Below are positions 24,528-33,992 of a stretch of 64,000 bases of DNA, one piece after another (within the stretch, counting starts at the first letter, position 1; each line of letters starts with the position of its first letter). A program made the position numbers and the translations under genes. The notes below the pieces were generated by a model that was given only the letters and a program-made list of their open reading frames with translations, was not told where the DNA came from and made no database searches. Origin of the DNA: Anaerococcus sp. mt242 (GTDB lineage Bacteria > Bacillota > Clostridia > Tissierellales > Peptoniphilaceae); the NCBI RefSeq assembly GCF_016798225.1, contig NZ_JAEUYX010000003.1, forward strand, positions 1-64,000, given 5' to 3'.

Positions 24528-26690
24528 ATGGAGAAAAATTATATTTATACATCAAATCATGGATATGAGCTTGATGTAACAATAGGAAAATTTGCAGAAC
24601 AGGCTAATGGCGAATGTTACATAAAATGTGGTGATACCTCTCTTTTAGTAACAGCAGTAGCTAGTGAAAAACCAAGAGAAGGGATAGACTTTTTTCCACT
24701 AATTTGTGATTTTCAGGAAAAATTATATGCAGTTGGCAAAATCCCTGGTGGTTTTTTAAAAAGAGAAGGTAAAGCATCTGATGAAGCAACCCTAATTTCC
24801 CGCCAAATGGATAGACCTTTGCGTCCACTTTTCCCAGAAAATTATTACAATGATGTGCAAGTAATTGCTACAGTTCTATCAATGGATGAAGATAATCAGC
24901 CAGATTGCCTATCAACAATTGGGGCAAGTATTGCACTTGGGACTTCTGATATACCATTTAACGGTCCAGTAGGAGCTGTTTCTGTTGGATTTGTAGATGG
25001 TGAATTTGTTGTATTCCCAAATGAAAAACAAAGAAAAAAATCTGAATTAGATCTTACAGTAGCAGGTAGCAAAGAAGCTATAAACATGGTTGAGGCTGGT
25101 GCAAATGAGCTAACTGAAGCACAAATGCTTGAAGCAATGCTTATTGCCCATGAAGAAATCGGCCATATTTCTGACTTTATTCAAGGAATAATTGATGAGA
25201 TCGGTAAAGAAAAAAATATGGTAGAAGTTATCGTGCCATCTGAGCTTGAAGAAAAGATTACAGCAGAATATGCTGAAGCTATTAAAGGATCTATCAGAAC
25301 AACTGATAAAATGGAACGTGGCGAAGCTATGTTTAATATAGAAGAATCTGCAAAAGAAAGATTTTTACCAGATTATCCAGAAAGTGAAGATGAAATCCAC
25401 AGAGTAATCGATAATATCATGAAACTTGAAGTGCGTCGTATGATTTCAATTGATAAAATCAGACCAGATGGTCGTGATCTTAAAGAAATCAGACCACTTT
25501 CAGCAGAAGCAGGACTTTTACCAAGAGTACATGGATCAGGTTTATTTAAACGTGGACAAACTCAAGTTTTATCAGTAACTACACTTGGTTCACCAGCGGA
25601 TGTTCAAATCATTGATGGTTTAAATCGTGAAGAAATTCAAAAAAGATACATGCACCAATATAACTTCCCACCATTTAGTGTAGGAGATGTAAAACCACTT
25701 CGTGCACCAGGACGTCGTGAAGTTGGTCACGGTCACTTAGCAGAAAGAGCATTAGTGCCAGTATTGCCAGATGAAAGTGACTTCCCATATACAATCAGAG
25801 TTGTATCAGAAGTTTTAAGCTCAAATGGCTCAAGTTCTCAAGCTTCAATTTGCGGATCTACACTTTCACTAATGGATGCAGGTGTTCCAATTAAAAAACC
25901 AGTTGCTGGTATTGCAATGGGACTTATTAAAGAAGACGAATCTATTTCAATTCTTACAGATATCCAAGGTCTAGAAGACCACCTTGGTGATATGGACTTT
26001 AAAGTTGCTGGAACTCGTGATGGAGTTACTGCCCTACAAATGGATATGAAAATTGCAGGAATTACTCGTGAAGTCTTAGAGGAATCACTTGATAATGCAA
26101 AAGAAGCTAGAATGCAAATCCTTGATTTAATCGAATCTACAATTGAAAAACCAAGAGAAGATATATCTGATTATGCACCAAGACTTTTCACAATTGATAT
26201 TGATCCAGAAAAAGTACGTGATGTAATAGGTTCAGGTGGTAAAACAATTAATAAAATTATCGATGAGACTGGTGTAACAATCGAGACAGAAGATGATGGA
26301 CACATAACAGTAGCTTCAACTGATGGAGCAAGTGGTAAAAAGGCAATCGAAATGATTCGCGCAATTGTTACTGACCCACAAGTAGGAGATGTTTACACAG
26401 GAAAAGTTACTAGAATTATGAATTTTGGTGCCTTTATCGAAATTGCAATTGGAAAAGAAGGACTTCTTCACATTTCTCAAATTGACCATACAAGAACTGA
26501 CAAGGTAGAAGATGTACTTGCAGTTGGAGATGAAGTTACTGTAAAGGTAACAGAAATCGACAAACAAGGCAGAATTAACCTATCAAGAAAAGCTCTTTTA
26601 GAAAAACCAGAAAGAGAAGAAAAAGAAGATTACAAAAACAATCCAAAAGCTGGGGCATGGCCAGCTGATGAAGATCCAAGAAATAAATAA
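24528..26690 (+). CDS. pnp: polyribonucleotide nucleotidyltransferase (PNPase)
   Basis: Phosphorolytic 3'-5' exoribonuclease. Two RNase PH domains (from about 10 and about 300, with GRDLKEIRPLSAE), then KH (IGSGGKTINKI) and S1 (GKVTRIMNFGAFIEI) domains are all present in 720 residues. The catalytic region words GSSSQASICGSTLSLMDAG are intact. The start at 24528 has an AGGAG ribosome site; the ORF could run upstream to 24489 but those codons overlap the hairpin. A terminator follows at 26701. Confidence 0.97.
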   Translation: MEKNYIYTSNHGYELDVTIGKFAEQANGECYIKCGDTSLLVTAVASEKPREGIDFFPLICDFQEKLYAVGKIPGGFLKREGKASDEATLISRQMDRPLRPLFPENYYNDVQVIATVLSMDEDNQPDCLSTIGASIALGTSDIPFNGPVGAVSVGFVDGEFVVFPNEKQRKKSELDLTVAGSKEAINMVEAGANELTEAQMLEAMLIAHEEIGHISDFIQGIIDEIGKEKNMVEVIVPSELEEKITAEYAEAIKGSIRTTDKMERGEAMFNIEESAKERFLPDYPESEDEIHRVIDNIMKLEVRRMISIDKIRPDGRDLKEIRPLSAEAGLLPRVHGSGLFKRGQTQVLSVTTLGSPADVQIIDGLNREEIQKRYMHQYNFPPFSVGDVKPLRAPGRREVGHGHLAERALVPVLPDESDFPYTIRVVSEVLSSNGSSSQASICGSTLSLMDAGVPIKKPVAGIAMGLIKEDESISILTDIQGLEDHLGDMDFKVAGTRDGVTALQMDMKIAGITREVLEESLDNAKEARMQILDLIESTIEKPREDISDYAPRLFTIDIDPEKVRDVIGSGGKTINKIIDETGVTIETEDDGHITVASTDGASGKKAIEMIRAIVTDPQVGDVYTGKVTRIMNFGAFIEIAIGKEGLLHISQIDHTRTDKVEDVLAVGDEVTVKVTEIDKQGRINLSRKALLEKPEREEKEDYKNNPKAGAWPADEDPRNK

Positions 26691-26700
26691 TAAAAAAATA

Positions 26701-26737
26701 AATCGGTTATTAAGTAAAACTTAATGCCGATTTTTTT
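26701..26737 (+). terminator. terminator after pnp
   Basis: AATCGG-ATTAAG on the left pairs with CTTAAT-CCGATT on the right, with a small bulge, followed by seven T. It ends the long translation operon that begins at rimP. Confidence 0.88.
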
Positions 26738-26772
26738 GTACCCACTAAAAAATGTAAAATTTATTTTATATA

Positions 26773-26801
26773 TTAGATTAATTATTAAATGATGATATAA
26801 T
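26773..26801 (+). promoter_or_regulatory. promoter of the ABC-2 exporter operon
   Basis: A perfect TATAAT (26796-26801) is 17 bases from TTAGAT (26773-26778), followed by an AGGAGGAG ribosome site. Confidence 0.55.
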
Positions 26802-26818
26802 TTCCCTAGGAGGAGCCT

Positions 26819-27757
26819 ATGGAAAATATAATTGAAATAAGAGGATTAGAAAAATCTTATAAAAAAATAAAAGCCATTGATAATCTGGATTTAGATGTGA
26901 AAAAAGGCAGGGTACTAGGACTTTTAGGCCCAAATGGATCTGGAAAATCAACAACTATAAATTGCCTTTTAGCCCTTATAAAAAAAGATAAAGGGTCAAT
27001 TAAAATTTATAGCAAAGAAATGACACCGGAATCTTATGATATAAAAGAAAAAATTGGTGCAGTGTTTCAAGATGTAGGTGTATATGATGAGCTAAGTGTC
27101 TATGAAAATATCGATTATTTTTGTGGCCTCTACATAAAAGATAAAGAGCAAAGAAAAAAACTTATCAGCGAAACTATCGACTTAGTAGCTTTAAATGATT
27201 TTTTAAATTTCAAACCAAAGGAGCTATCAGGTGGTTTACTAAGAAGGCTCAATATAGCTTGTGGTATAGCCCACAAACCAGAAATAATAATTTTTGATGA
27301 GCCGACTGTAGCTGTGGATCCTCAATCTAGAAATAATATTTTAGAAGGCATTAAAAGGTTAAACGAGAATGGGGCTACTATAATATATACATCTCATTAC
27401 ATGGATGAAGTCGAGGAGTTATGCGATGATATAGTAATAATTGACAGGGGAAAAGTCATTGCTAAAGGCAGCTCTGATAGTCTAAAAAATATAATTGCTA
27501 TAAACGAAAAAGTTTCTTTTGTTAGTGAAAATCTAGATGATTCTGTAATAAAGAAAATAAAATCAATGGAAACTCTTGTTAATTTTGAATCTAAGGACAA
27601 TTTTTATCATCTAAGCTTTGGCCATGGAAAGGATAATTTAATAAAGCTAATTAGTATTTTAAATGAAAATTCAGTGGCCTATGACAGTCTTACTAGCCAG
27701 TCTCCCTCACTTAATGATGTATTTTTATCACTAACTGGTAAAGAATTGAGGGACTAG
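26819..27757 (+). CDS. ABC-2 type exporter, ATP-binding subunit
   Basis: ATPase of 312 residues. Walker A is GPNGSGKST near residue 40, the signature motif is LSGGLLRR (L in place of the usual Q), Walker B is IIIFDEPTVAVD, and the switch region is YTSHYMDEVE. The form VAVDPQSR and a C-terminal extension of about 90 residues are typical of drug- or lipid-type ABC-2 exporters (DrrA/NatA-like). Two permeases follow with 1-base and overlapping spacing, so the transporter is probably a heterodimeric-permease complex. Substrate unknown. Confidence 0.88.
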   Translation: MENIIEIRGLEKSYKKIKAIDNLDLDVKKGRVLGLLGPNGSGKSTTINCLLALIKKDKGSIKIYSKEMTPESYDIKEKIGAVFQDVGVYDELSVYENIDYFCGLYIKDKEQRKKLISETIDLVALNDFLNFKPKELSGGLLRRLNIACGIAHKPEIIIFDEPTVAVDPQSRNNILEGIKRLNENGATIIYTSHYMDEVEELCDDIVIIDRGKVIAKGSSDSLKNIIAINEKVSFVSENLDDSVIKKIKSMETLVNFESKDNFYHLSFGHGKDNLIKLISILNENSVAYDSLTSQSPSLNDVFLSLTGKELRD

Positions 27758-27758
27758 T

Positions 27759-28856
27759 ATGTTTTTCCATGAATTTAAAAAGACATTTAGGGTCTTTGTT
27801 AGACAAAAATCTTTATTATTCTGGGCCTTAATATTTCCTCTAGTTCTTGGAGTGTTTTTTAAATTAGCACTTGGAAATATTGTAAATGCTGATGAATTTG
27901 AGCCTATAAAAGTTGCAGTAAATGAAAAATTATTGGATGATCAAAATTTTAAGAACTTCACTGATAATATGATAGAAGAAGAAATATTAGATATATCTCC
28001 AGTCGATGATGATAAGGATTTAGACAAGGAAGAAATCAAGGCCTACATCGATAAAAAAGACAAAGTTATTGTGAAGAAAAATGGGGTTTTTGAAAGTATC
28101 TTGGTAAGTTTATTAAGATATTATAATATGAGGGAATCAATGATAAAAACAATCCTTGAAAAAAATCCAAATCCTGATTTCGATACTATTCTAGAAGAAA
28201 AGTCCTACTTAAATATTAAGGGTCCTAGAAAAAAATTAGATCCAATGATGACATTTTTCTTTGCTTTGATTGCTTATCAATTAATATATGGCTATTCTTG
28301 GGGGCTTGAAATAATCCACCAATATGAAGCAAATCTATCTACAGTTGCAAAAAGAAATGCAATATCTCCAGTAAATAAAAAAGTAAGCTTATTTGCATCC
28401 ATGTGTGTTGGATTTATTCTAAATTTTTTAATATCAATAGTAACTATAATAATTTTCAATAAAATATTAGGGGTTGATTTTTCTGAGAAATTAGTAGAAC
28501 TATTGTTGATTACCGGCATAGGTGCCCTTTGTGGAGTATCTTTGGGTATGCTAATTGGTTCTAGCAATAAAGCTAATATTGAAATCAAATCTGGAATTGG
28601 TTTAGCTTTGTCATTATTAATGTCTTTTTTAGCTGGCATGATGGTTTCGAATGTCAAAGTAATGATTGCTGATAATGCTTCAATCATAAATAAATTAAAT
28701 CCAGTTGCTCTTATTAGTGATGGGATATATTCCTTGTACTATTACGACACCTTTGACAGATTTTACAATAATATAGCTTGGCTTTTGGCAGTAACATTAT
28801 CTTTTATAGTCCTAACATATATATTTACTAGAGGTAAGCAGTATGATAGTATTTAA
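27759..28856 (+). CDS. ABC-2 type permease, first subunit
   Basis: Permease of 365 residues. One N-terminal membrane segment (about 20-40) is followed by an outside domain of about 130 residues with many charged residues, then five or six C-terminal membrane segments (from about 165). This layout is that of the ABC2_membrane_3 family. It begins one base after the ATPase stop and its end overlaps the second permease by 14 bases. The two permeases share layout, so they probably pair. Substrate is not predictable. Confidence 0.85.
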   Translation: MFFHEFKKTFRVFVRQKSLLFWALIFPLVLGVFFKLALGNIVNADEFEPIKVAVNEKLLDDQNFKNFTDNMIEEEILDISPVDDDKDLDKEEIKAYIDKKDKVIVKKNGVFESILVSLLRYYNMRESMIKTILEKNPNPDFDTILEEKSYLNIKGPRKKLDPMMTFFFALIAYQLIYGYSWGLEIIHQYEANLSTVAKRNAISPVNKKVSLFASMCVGFILNFLISIVTIIIFNKILGVDFSEKLVELLLITGIGALCGVSLGMLIGSSNKANIEIKSGIGLALSLLMSFLAGMMVSNVKVMIADNASIINKLNPVALISDGIYSLYYYDTFDRFYNNIAWLLAVTLSFIVLTYIFTRGKQYDSI

Positions 28857-29955
28857 AAATTATTTTAAGATATTAAAAAGTCATATTAAGTCACTCTTAT
28901 TGTATTCGGTAATATTTTTAGTATTAATTTTTATATTTACAAAATCTGGTGATCCTGTTGATAAATATAGTAATTTAAAATTGCCGATTTATGTAAATGA
29001 TCAATCAAATACTGATAGGTCTAAGGCTCTTGTAGATTTCATAGATAAAAATCACAATCTAGTAAAAATTGATGATGATAAGGTTGATGACAAATTATTT
29101 TACGAAGAGATAGTTTGTGCTTTAACAATACCTCAAGATTTTGATGAGAATGGTAAGCTTGATTTTAAAGAAGTTTATGATAATTCCTATACACTTTATG
29201 CAAAAAATGAAATAAATTCATTTTTAAATCAAATTGATACATTTGAAAAAGCAGGATTTTCGACAAAAGAAGCTATAAAAAATGCAAAAGAAAATTTTGA
29301 CAAAGATATCGATGTGGAAGTTAAATCGCTTGTAAAAAATCAAAAAGATAATGCACCATACTTTTTTAGGATGCTTGGATATGTAATTATGAGCCAGATC
29401 ATAATGATGGTTGGTATTATAAGTCTTACTTATAATAAAGAAAGTACTAACAAAAGAAATTTAATATCTCCTCTTAAAAAATCTAAGCAAAATTTACAAA
29501 TAATCCTTGGCCATATAGTTTGTGGTCTAGGGATTTGGTTAGTCTATATGATTTTTTATTGTATATTCTTTAAAGATTTCACGTTTTCAAAACCAACTGT
29601 GCAAATGATGGCAAATGCACTATTATTTACAGCAACTATTGTATGTTTTGCGGTAATGATATCAAAACTTGCAAAGAATCAAAATACAATTACAGGAATA
29701 ATGAATGTATTTTCTCTGGGATCATCATTTTTGACAGGAATATTTGTACCACAAGAACTATTAGGCGATTTCGCTAGTAAACTAGGAAAAATATTCCCTT
29801 CCTTTTACTATGTGGCAAATATTAAAAATATAAATACAGATTTAAATTACTCATTTTTCAATACTAATACCTTTATATTACTTGGATTTTCGATTGTTTT
29901 TATTATAATAACCATATTTACAAAAATGAATGTAGAAAAAACCAAGACTGAGTAA
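28843..29955 (+). CDS. ABC-2 type permease, second subunit
   Basis: Permease of 370 residues with the same plan: an N-terminal helix (about 15-32), an outside domain, then six membrane segments (from about 180). The words GSSFLTGIFVPQELLG and FPSFYYVANI near the end are typical of ABC-2 permeases. It overlaps the previous gene (ATG at 28843) and a terminator follows. A three-gene unit of this type may export a peptide, lipid or antibiotic. Confidence 0.85.
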   Translation: MIVFKNYFKILKSHIKSLLLYSVIFLVLIFIFTKSGDPVDKYSNLKLPIYVNDQSNTDRSKALVDFIDKNHNLVKIDDDKVDDKLFYEEIVCALTIPQDFDENGKLDFKEVYDNSYTLYAKNEINSFLNQIDTFEKAGFSTKEAIKNAKENFDKDIDVEVKSLVKNQKDNAPYFFRMLGYVIMSQIIMMVGIISLTYNKESTNKRNLISPLKKSKQNLQIILGHIVCGLGIWLVYMIFYCIFFKDFTFSKPTVQMMANALLFTATIVCFAVMISKLAKNQNTITGIMNVFSLGSSFLTGIFVPQELLGDFASKLGKIFPSFYYVANIKNINTDLNYSFFNTNTFILLGFSIVFIIITIFTKMNVEKTKTE

Positions 29956-29965
29956 TAAATTCTTT

Positions 29966-30000
29966 GGGCAGCTAAGTTTTACTAGCTGCCTTTTATCTTT
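29966..30000 (+). terminator. terminator after the ABC-2 operon
   Basis: GGCAGCTA (29967-29974) pairs with TAGCTGCC (29983-29990) around eight bases and is followed by TTTTATCTTT. Confidence 0.85.
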
Positions 30001-30007
30001 ACCAAGG

Positions 30008-30036
30008 TTTATTTTTTTATTCATTTCATATATAAT
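30008..30036 (+). promoter_or_regulatory. promoter of the ftsK-pgsA-recA operon
   Basis: TTTATT (30008-30013) and a perfect TATAAT (30031-30036), 17 bases apart, precede a GTGAGG ribosome site. Confidence 0.55.
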
Positions 30037-30052
30037 TTATAGTGAGGTAATT

Positions 30053-32389
30053 ATGACAAACACTAAAAATGACAATAGAATAAGAAAAAAATCTACAAAT
30101 AAGCCTCCAAAAAATAGAGCTAAGAAAAAGAGAGAATGGGCCTTTGATTTTAATGTATTTTCATTAGTAATGATGGGCCTATCTTTAATTTTATTTATAT
30201 TTATATTTTCATCAAATACAGGAAAAGTTGGAAATATTATAACAAATGCTTTTAAAGGAACATTTGGAAAACTTGCATTGGCTTTTCCAGTAATTATATT
30301 TGTAAGTTTTTTATTTGCTTATAGGGATAAGTACAAAGAAAATATTAAAAACTTTTTGTTTTTGTATTTACTTTTTATAATGACTTTATCATTTTTCTCA
30401 AAAGCTTTTGTCAGAAATGATTTAAGCTGGTCAATGGATTATAGCATCCAAAATGCAGCTGACTCTGGAGGACTAATTGGTGGATTTTTTGCATATTATA
30501 TAATTAGTTTTCTAGGAAGCCTGGGACTTGATATATTGTTTGTACTTTCTATATTTTTATTTGTTATAGGGATTAGTCCTTTGACTTATGGAGAATTTAT
30601 TAGAAAGTTTAGAGATGTTTTAATTCTAATTGGAACTAAGATTACAGAATTTTTTAATAGGCTAAAAGAAAAAAGACAGCTATCAAGAGAAAATACAGAA
30701 AATGCTGATACAAGTGATGAAGAAATTATTGTAGCTAATGACAACCACAATCTTGGACCAACCTTAGAAGAAAAAGCTATTACAGAAACTGATATATCCC
30801 AAAAGATTGATCATCCAGTTGAAAGAGAAATAAAACCAAAAAGAAAACCAATCAAAGCTTACGATTTTTCAGAAGATGATGAGATAGAAGTAAGAAGCTA
30901 TAAGTCAAAGCAAATCGAGATGAAAGACTTAGATGATAGCTTTAAAAAAGAATTTGATAATTACAATTATCCACCAGCTGATTTACTAGAAGATAGGTCA
31001 GATGCAGGATCAATTGATGAGGGCGAAATAAAAGAAAAGGCCCTAGCCATAGAAGAAACTTTAGAAAGTTTTGGTATAGAAGCAAAAGTTGTTCAAATTG
31101 ACATAGGACCTACAGTAACCTGCTATGAATTAAAACCACAAAGAGGGGTAAAGGTAAGTAAGATATTAAACCTTGCGGATGATTTGGCCTTATCTCTAGC
31201 AACTAGTGGAATTAGAATTTTAGCCCCTATTCCTGGAAAAAGTCATGTTGGTATAGAAGTTCCAAATGATAGCAAAGAAATAGTAGGATTTAAGGAAATA
31301 ATATCTACATCAAAATTTGCAAATGCCAAGTCAAAAATACCTTTTGCTATGGGTAAGTCAATTGCTGGTGATCCAGTAGTTTCTGGCATAGAAAAAATGC
31401 CACACTTACTTGTTTCTGGGGCAACTGGATCTGGTAAGTCAGTTTGCATCAATACTATAATAATGAGTATCTTGTACAAACATTCACCAGATGATGTAAA
31501 ATTATTGATGATAGATCCTAAAGTGGTTGAGCTTTCAGTTTATAATGGCATACCACATTTGATAATGCCAGTTATTACAGATCCTAAAAAAGCTAGTTCT
31601 TCGCTATTTTGGGCTATATCTGAGATGGAAAAAAGATATAAGGCCTTTCAAAAATACCATGTCCGTGATATAGAAGGCTATAAAAAAGCAGCTGAAACTG
31701 ATGAATCTATGGAAAATTTACCATATATAGTAGTTATTATAGATGAGCTTGCTGATTTAATGATGACGGCCGCTAGTGAAGTGGAAGATTATATTATGCG
31801 TCTAGCTCAAAAATCTAGAGCCTGCGGAATCCACTTAGTAATTGCAACTCAAAGACCAACAGTTGATGTAATTACCGGTACAATTAAGGCAAATATTCCA
31901 TCTAGAATTTCCTTTGCAGTTACAAGCCAAACTGACTCTAGAACAATACTGGATACATCTGGAGCAGAAAAGCTTCTAGGAAAGGGTGATATGCTCTATG
32001 CATCAAGTGATTCTATGAAGCCACTAAGAATCCAAGGAGCTTTTGTATCTGATACAGAAGTTTTAGATGTGGTTGATTATATAAAACAAGAAACCAAGGC
32101 TGATTACAATCAAGAAGCCATTGAAACAGTTGAAGAAAATTCTCAAGTAAAAGAAGTAGATGATGAAGATGAACTAATTGATGAGGCCACTAAAATAATT
32201 ATAGACGAAAATACAGCCTCAGTTTCGCTTTTACAAAGAAAACTTAGAATTGGATATGCAAGAGCTGGTAGGATAATAGACCAGCTTGAAGCAAAAGGAA
32301 TTGTAGGCCCATATGAGGGTAGCAAACCAAGAAAAGTCTTGGTAGATAGGTCTTATTTTGAAGGAGATTTAGGTGAATATAGCGAATAA
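30053..32389 (+). CDS. ftsK: DNA translocase FtsK/SpoIIIE
   Basis: Membrane-anchored hexameric motor that moves chromosome ends through the division septum. Four hydrophobic segments (about 30-180) are followed by a charged linker (about 200-310), alpha and beta motor domains with Walker A GATGSGKSV and Walker B VVIIDELADLM, and a C-terminal gamma winged-helix domain (LLQRKLRIGYARAGRIIDQLE) for KOPS/SRS-type recognition. 778 residues is normal. First gene of an operon with pgsA and recA. I cannot tell FtsK from SpoIIIE use by sequence alone. Confidence 0.94.
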   Translation: MTNTKNDNRIRKKSTNKPPKNRAKKKREWAFDFNVFSLVMMGLSLILFIFIFSSNTGKVGNIITNAFKGTFGKLALAFPVIIFVSFLFAYRDKYKENIKNFLFLYLLFIMTLSFFSKAFVRNDLSWSMDYSIQNAADSGGLIGGFFAYYIISFLGSLGLDILFVLSIFLFVIGISPLTYGEFIRKFRDVLILIGTKITEFFNRLKEKRQLSRENTENADTSDEEIIVANDNHNLGPTLEEKAITETDISQKIDHPVEREIKPKRKPIKAYDFSEDDEIEVRSYKSKQIEMKDLDDSFKKEFDNYNYPPADLLEDRSDAGSIDEGEIKEKALAIEETLESFGIEAKVVQIDIGPTVTCYELKPQRGVKVSKILNLADDLALSLATSGIRILAPIPGKSHVGIEVPNDSKEIVGFKEIISTSKFANAKSKIPFAMGKSIAGDPVVSGIEKMPHLLVSGATGSGKSVCINTIIMSILYKHSPDDVKLLMIDPKVVELSVYNGIPHLIMPVITDPKKASSSLFWAISEMEKRYKAFQKYHVRDIEGYKKAAETDESMENLPYIVVIIDELADLMMTAASEVEDYIMRLAQKSRACGIHLVIATQRPTVDVITGTIKANIPSRISFAVTSQTDSRTILDTSGAEKLLGKGDMLYASSDSMKPLRIQGAFVSDTEVLDVVDYIKQETKADYNQEAIETVEENSQVKEVDDEDELIDEATKIIIDENTASVSLLQRKLRIGYARAGRIIDQLEAKGIVGPYEGSKPRKVLVDRSYFEGDLGEYSE

Positions 32390-32903
32390 AGTTACGGTTT
32401 TAAGATTACTTTTAATTCCGGTTTTTCTAGTTTTGTATTACATGTATGGGAGTACATATAATATTGCAGCAATAGTATTTGTAATTGCATCTTTAACAGA
32501 TGCACTCGATGGCCACCTAGCTCGTAGCCGCAATCTAGTTACAACATTTGGTAAATTTGTTGATCCATTGGTAGATAAATTATTAACCATGGCGGCATTT
32601 ATAGTTTTGGTAGAAGGAAGTATAATACCTGCTTGGGCGGTAATAATTATTATAGCAAGAGAGCTAACTATAACAGGTTTTAGAACACTTGCAGCCGATA
32701 AGGGTATAACTATTGCAGCTAGCAAATGGGGAAAACTAAAAACAACTAACCAGATGATAGCACTAGTTTTACTATTAGTAAACAATACTACTTTAAATAA
32801 TATAGGAATATATGTATTTTATATAGCAGTTATCCTAACGATTATTTCAGGACTTGATTATATAATCAAAAACAAAGAAGTTTTGGACTTAGAAAATATA
32901 TAG
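32373..32903 (+). CDS. pgsA: CDP-diacylglycerol-glycerol-3-phosphate 3-phosphatidyltransferase
   Basis: Membrane enzyme that makes phosphatidylglycerol phosphate from CDP-diacylglycerol. The CDP-alcohol phosphotransferase motif is complete: DALDGHLAR, eight residues, GKFVDPLVD. It has 176 residues and several membrane segments. The start is GTG at 32373, 17 bases inside ftsK, with AAGGAG at 32361-32366. It uses the product of CdsA (4451). Confidence 0.93.
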   Translation: MNIANKVTVLRLLLIPVFLVLYYMYGSTYNIAAIVFVIASLTDALDGHLARSRNLVTTFGKFVDPLVDKLLTMAAFIVLVEGSIIPAWAVIIIIARELTITGFRTLAADKGITIAASKWGKLKTTNQMIALVLLLVNNTTLNNIGIYVFYIAVILTIISGLDYIIKNKEVLDLENI

Positions 32904-32912
32904 GAGATTAAT

Positions 32913-33953
32913 ATGGATGATAACAAACAAAAAGCATTAGACCAAGCCTTTAAAAATATTGAAAAAAAATATGGTAAAGGCTCAATAATGAAAATGGGCG
33001 AGGCTCCAAAAGTTGCAGTTTCAGCTATACCTACAGGTGCCATCAATCTTGATATTGCACTTGGAATAGGTGGTATCCCACGCGGTAGGGTTATAGAAAT
33101 ATTTGGTCCAGAATCATCTGGTAAAACAACCCTTGCCCTTCATATGATTGCAGAAGATCAAAAACAAGGCCATATGTGTGCATTTATAGATGCTGAGCAT
33201 GCCATGGATGCAGAATATGCTAGAAATTTAGGAGTAGATATTGATAATCTTATCCTATCCCAACCAGATACAGGTGAGCAAGGTTTAGACATTGCTGAAT
33301 CTTTAGTGCGTTCTGGAGCTGTAGATTTAATTATTATTGACTCAGTTGCAGCTTTAGTACCAAGAGCAGAAATTGAAGGGGAAATGGGAGATAGCCACGT
33401 AGGTTTACAGGCTAGACTTATGAGTCAGGCTCTAAGAAGACTTACTGGTGTTATTGCAAAATCAAACACAACAGTAGTATTTATCAATCAATTAAGAGAA
33501 AAAGTTGGGGTAATGTTTGGATCTCCAGAAACCACAACAGGCGGACGTGCCCTTAAATTCTACTCATCAGTTAGACTTGATATTCGTAGAATAAAAACTA
33601 TTACAGAAGGTGATAATTCTATCGGATCACGTACTCGTGTAAAAGTTGTAAAAAATAAGGTGGCACCACCATTTAAGGTAGTAGAATTTGATATCATGTA
33701 TGGATCTGGTATTTCAAAGTCTGGGGTTATCCTAGATACAGCTGTAGAGATGGATATCGTTGATAAGGCTGGATCTTGGTTCTCCTACGGTGGAGAAAAG
33801 CTTGGTCAAGGTCGTGAAAATGTAAAAACATATCTTGAAGACAATCAAGATATCATGAATGAAATCGAAGGCAAAATAAGAGCATCATTAAGCCAATCAG
33901 AAGAAGGCGATTTGTTCGAAGAGGAAGATACTCAAGAAAGCCTAGATGTGTAA
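32913..33953 (+). CDS. recA: recombinase RecA
   Basis: DNA-dependent ATPase for homologous recombination and LexA co-protease activity. Walker A is GPESSGKT (65-72). Other hallmarks are [10 protein letters not shown], the loop 1 region [20 protein letters not shown] and loop 2 [22 protein letters not shown]. The acidic tail is typical. 346 residues. It is the third gene of the ftsK operon with no promoter or LexA-type box that I can see directly upstream, followed by a bidirectional terminator. Confidence 0.97.
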   Translation: MDDNKQKALDQAFKNIEKKYGKGSIMKMGEAPKVAVSAIPTGAINLDIALGIGGIPRGRVIEIFGPESSGKTTLALHMIAEDQKQGHMCAFIDAEHAMDAEYARNLGVDIDNLILSQPDTGEQGLDIAESLVRSGAVDLIIIDSVAALVPRAEIEGEMGDSHVGLQARLMSQALRRLTGVIAKSNTTVVFINQLREKVGVMFGSPETTTGGRALKFYSSVRLDIRRIKTITEGDNSIGSRTRVKVVKNKVAPPFKVVEFDIMYGSGISKSGVILDTAVEMDIVDKAGSWFSYGGEKLGQGRENVKTYLEDNQDIMNEIEGKIRASLSQSEEGDLFEEEDTQESLDV

Positions 33954-33960
33954 AATTAAA

Positions 33961-33992
33961 AAAAGTACTGGTTAAATCCAGTACTTTTTCTT
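33961..33992. terminator. bidirectional terminator between recA and dinB
   Basis: AAAAGTACTGG pairs with CCAGTACTTTT around TTAAAT; A and T runs on both sides allow use on either strand by the convergent genes. Confidence 0.88.

Noticed and set aside
32904-32912. LexA-type box at recA
   Set aside because: No GAAC-N4-GTTC or related palindrome is visible upstream of recA or dinB; recA appears to be read from the ftsK promoter.
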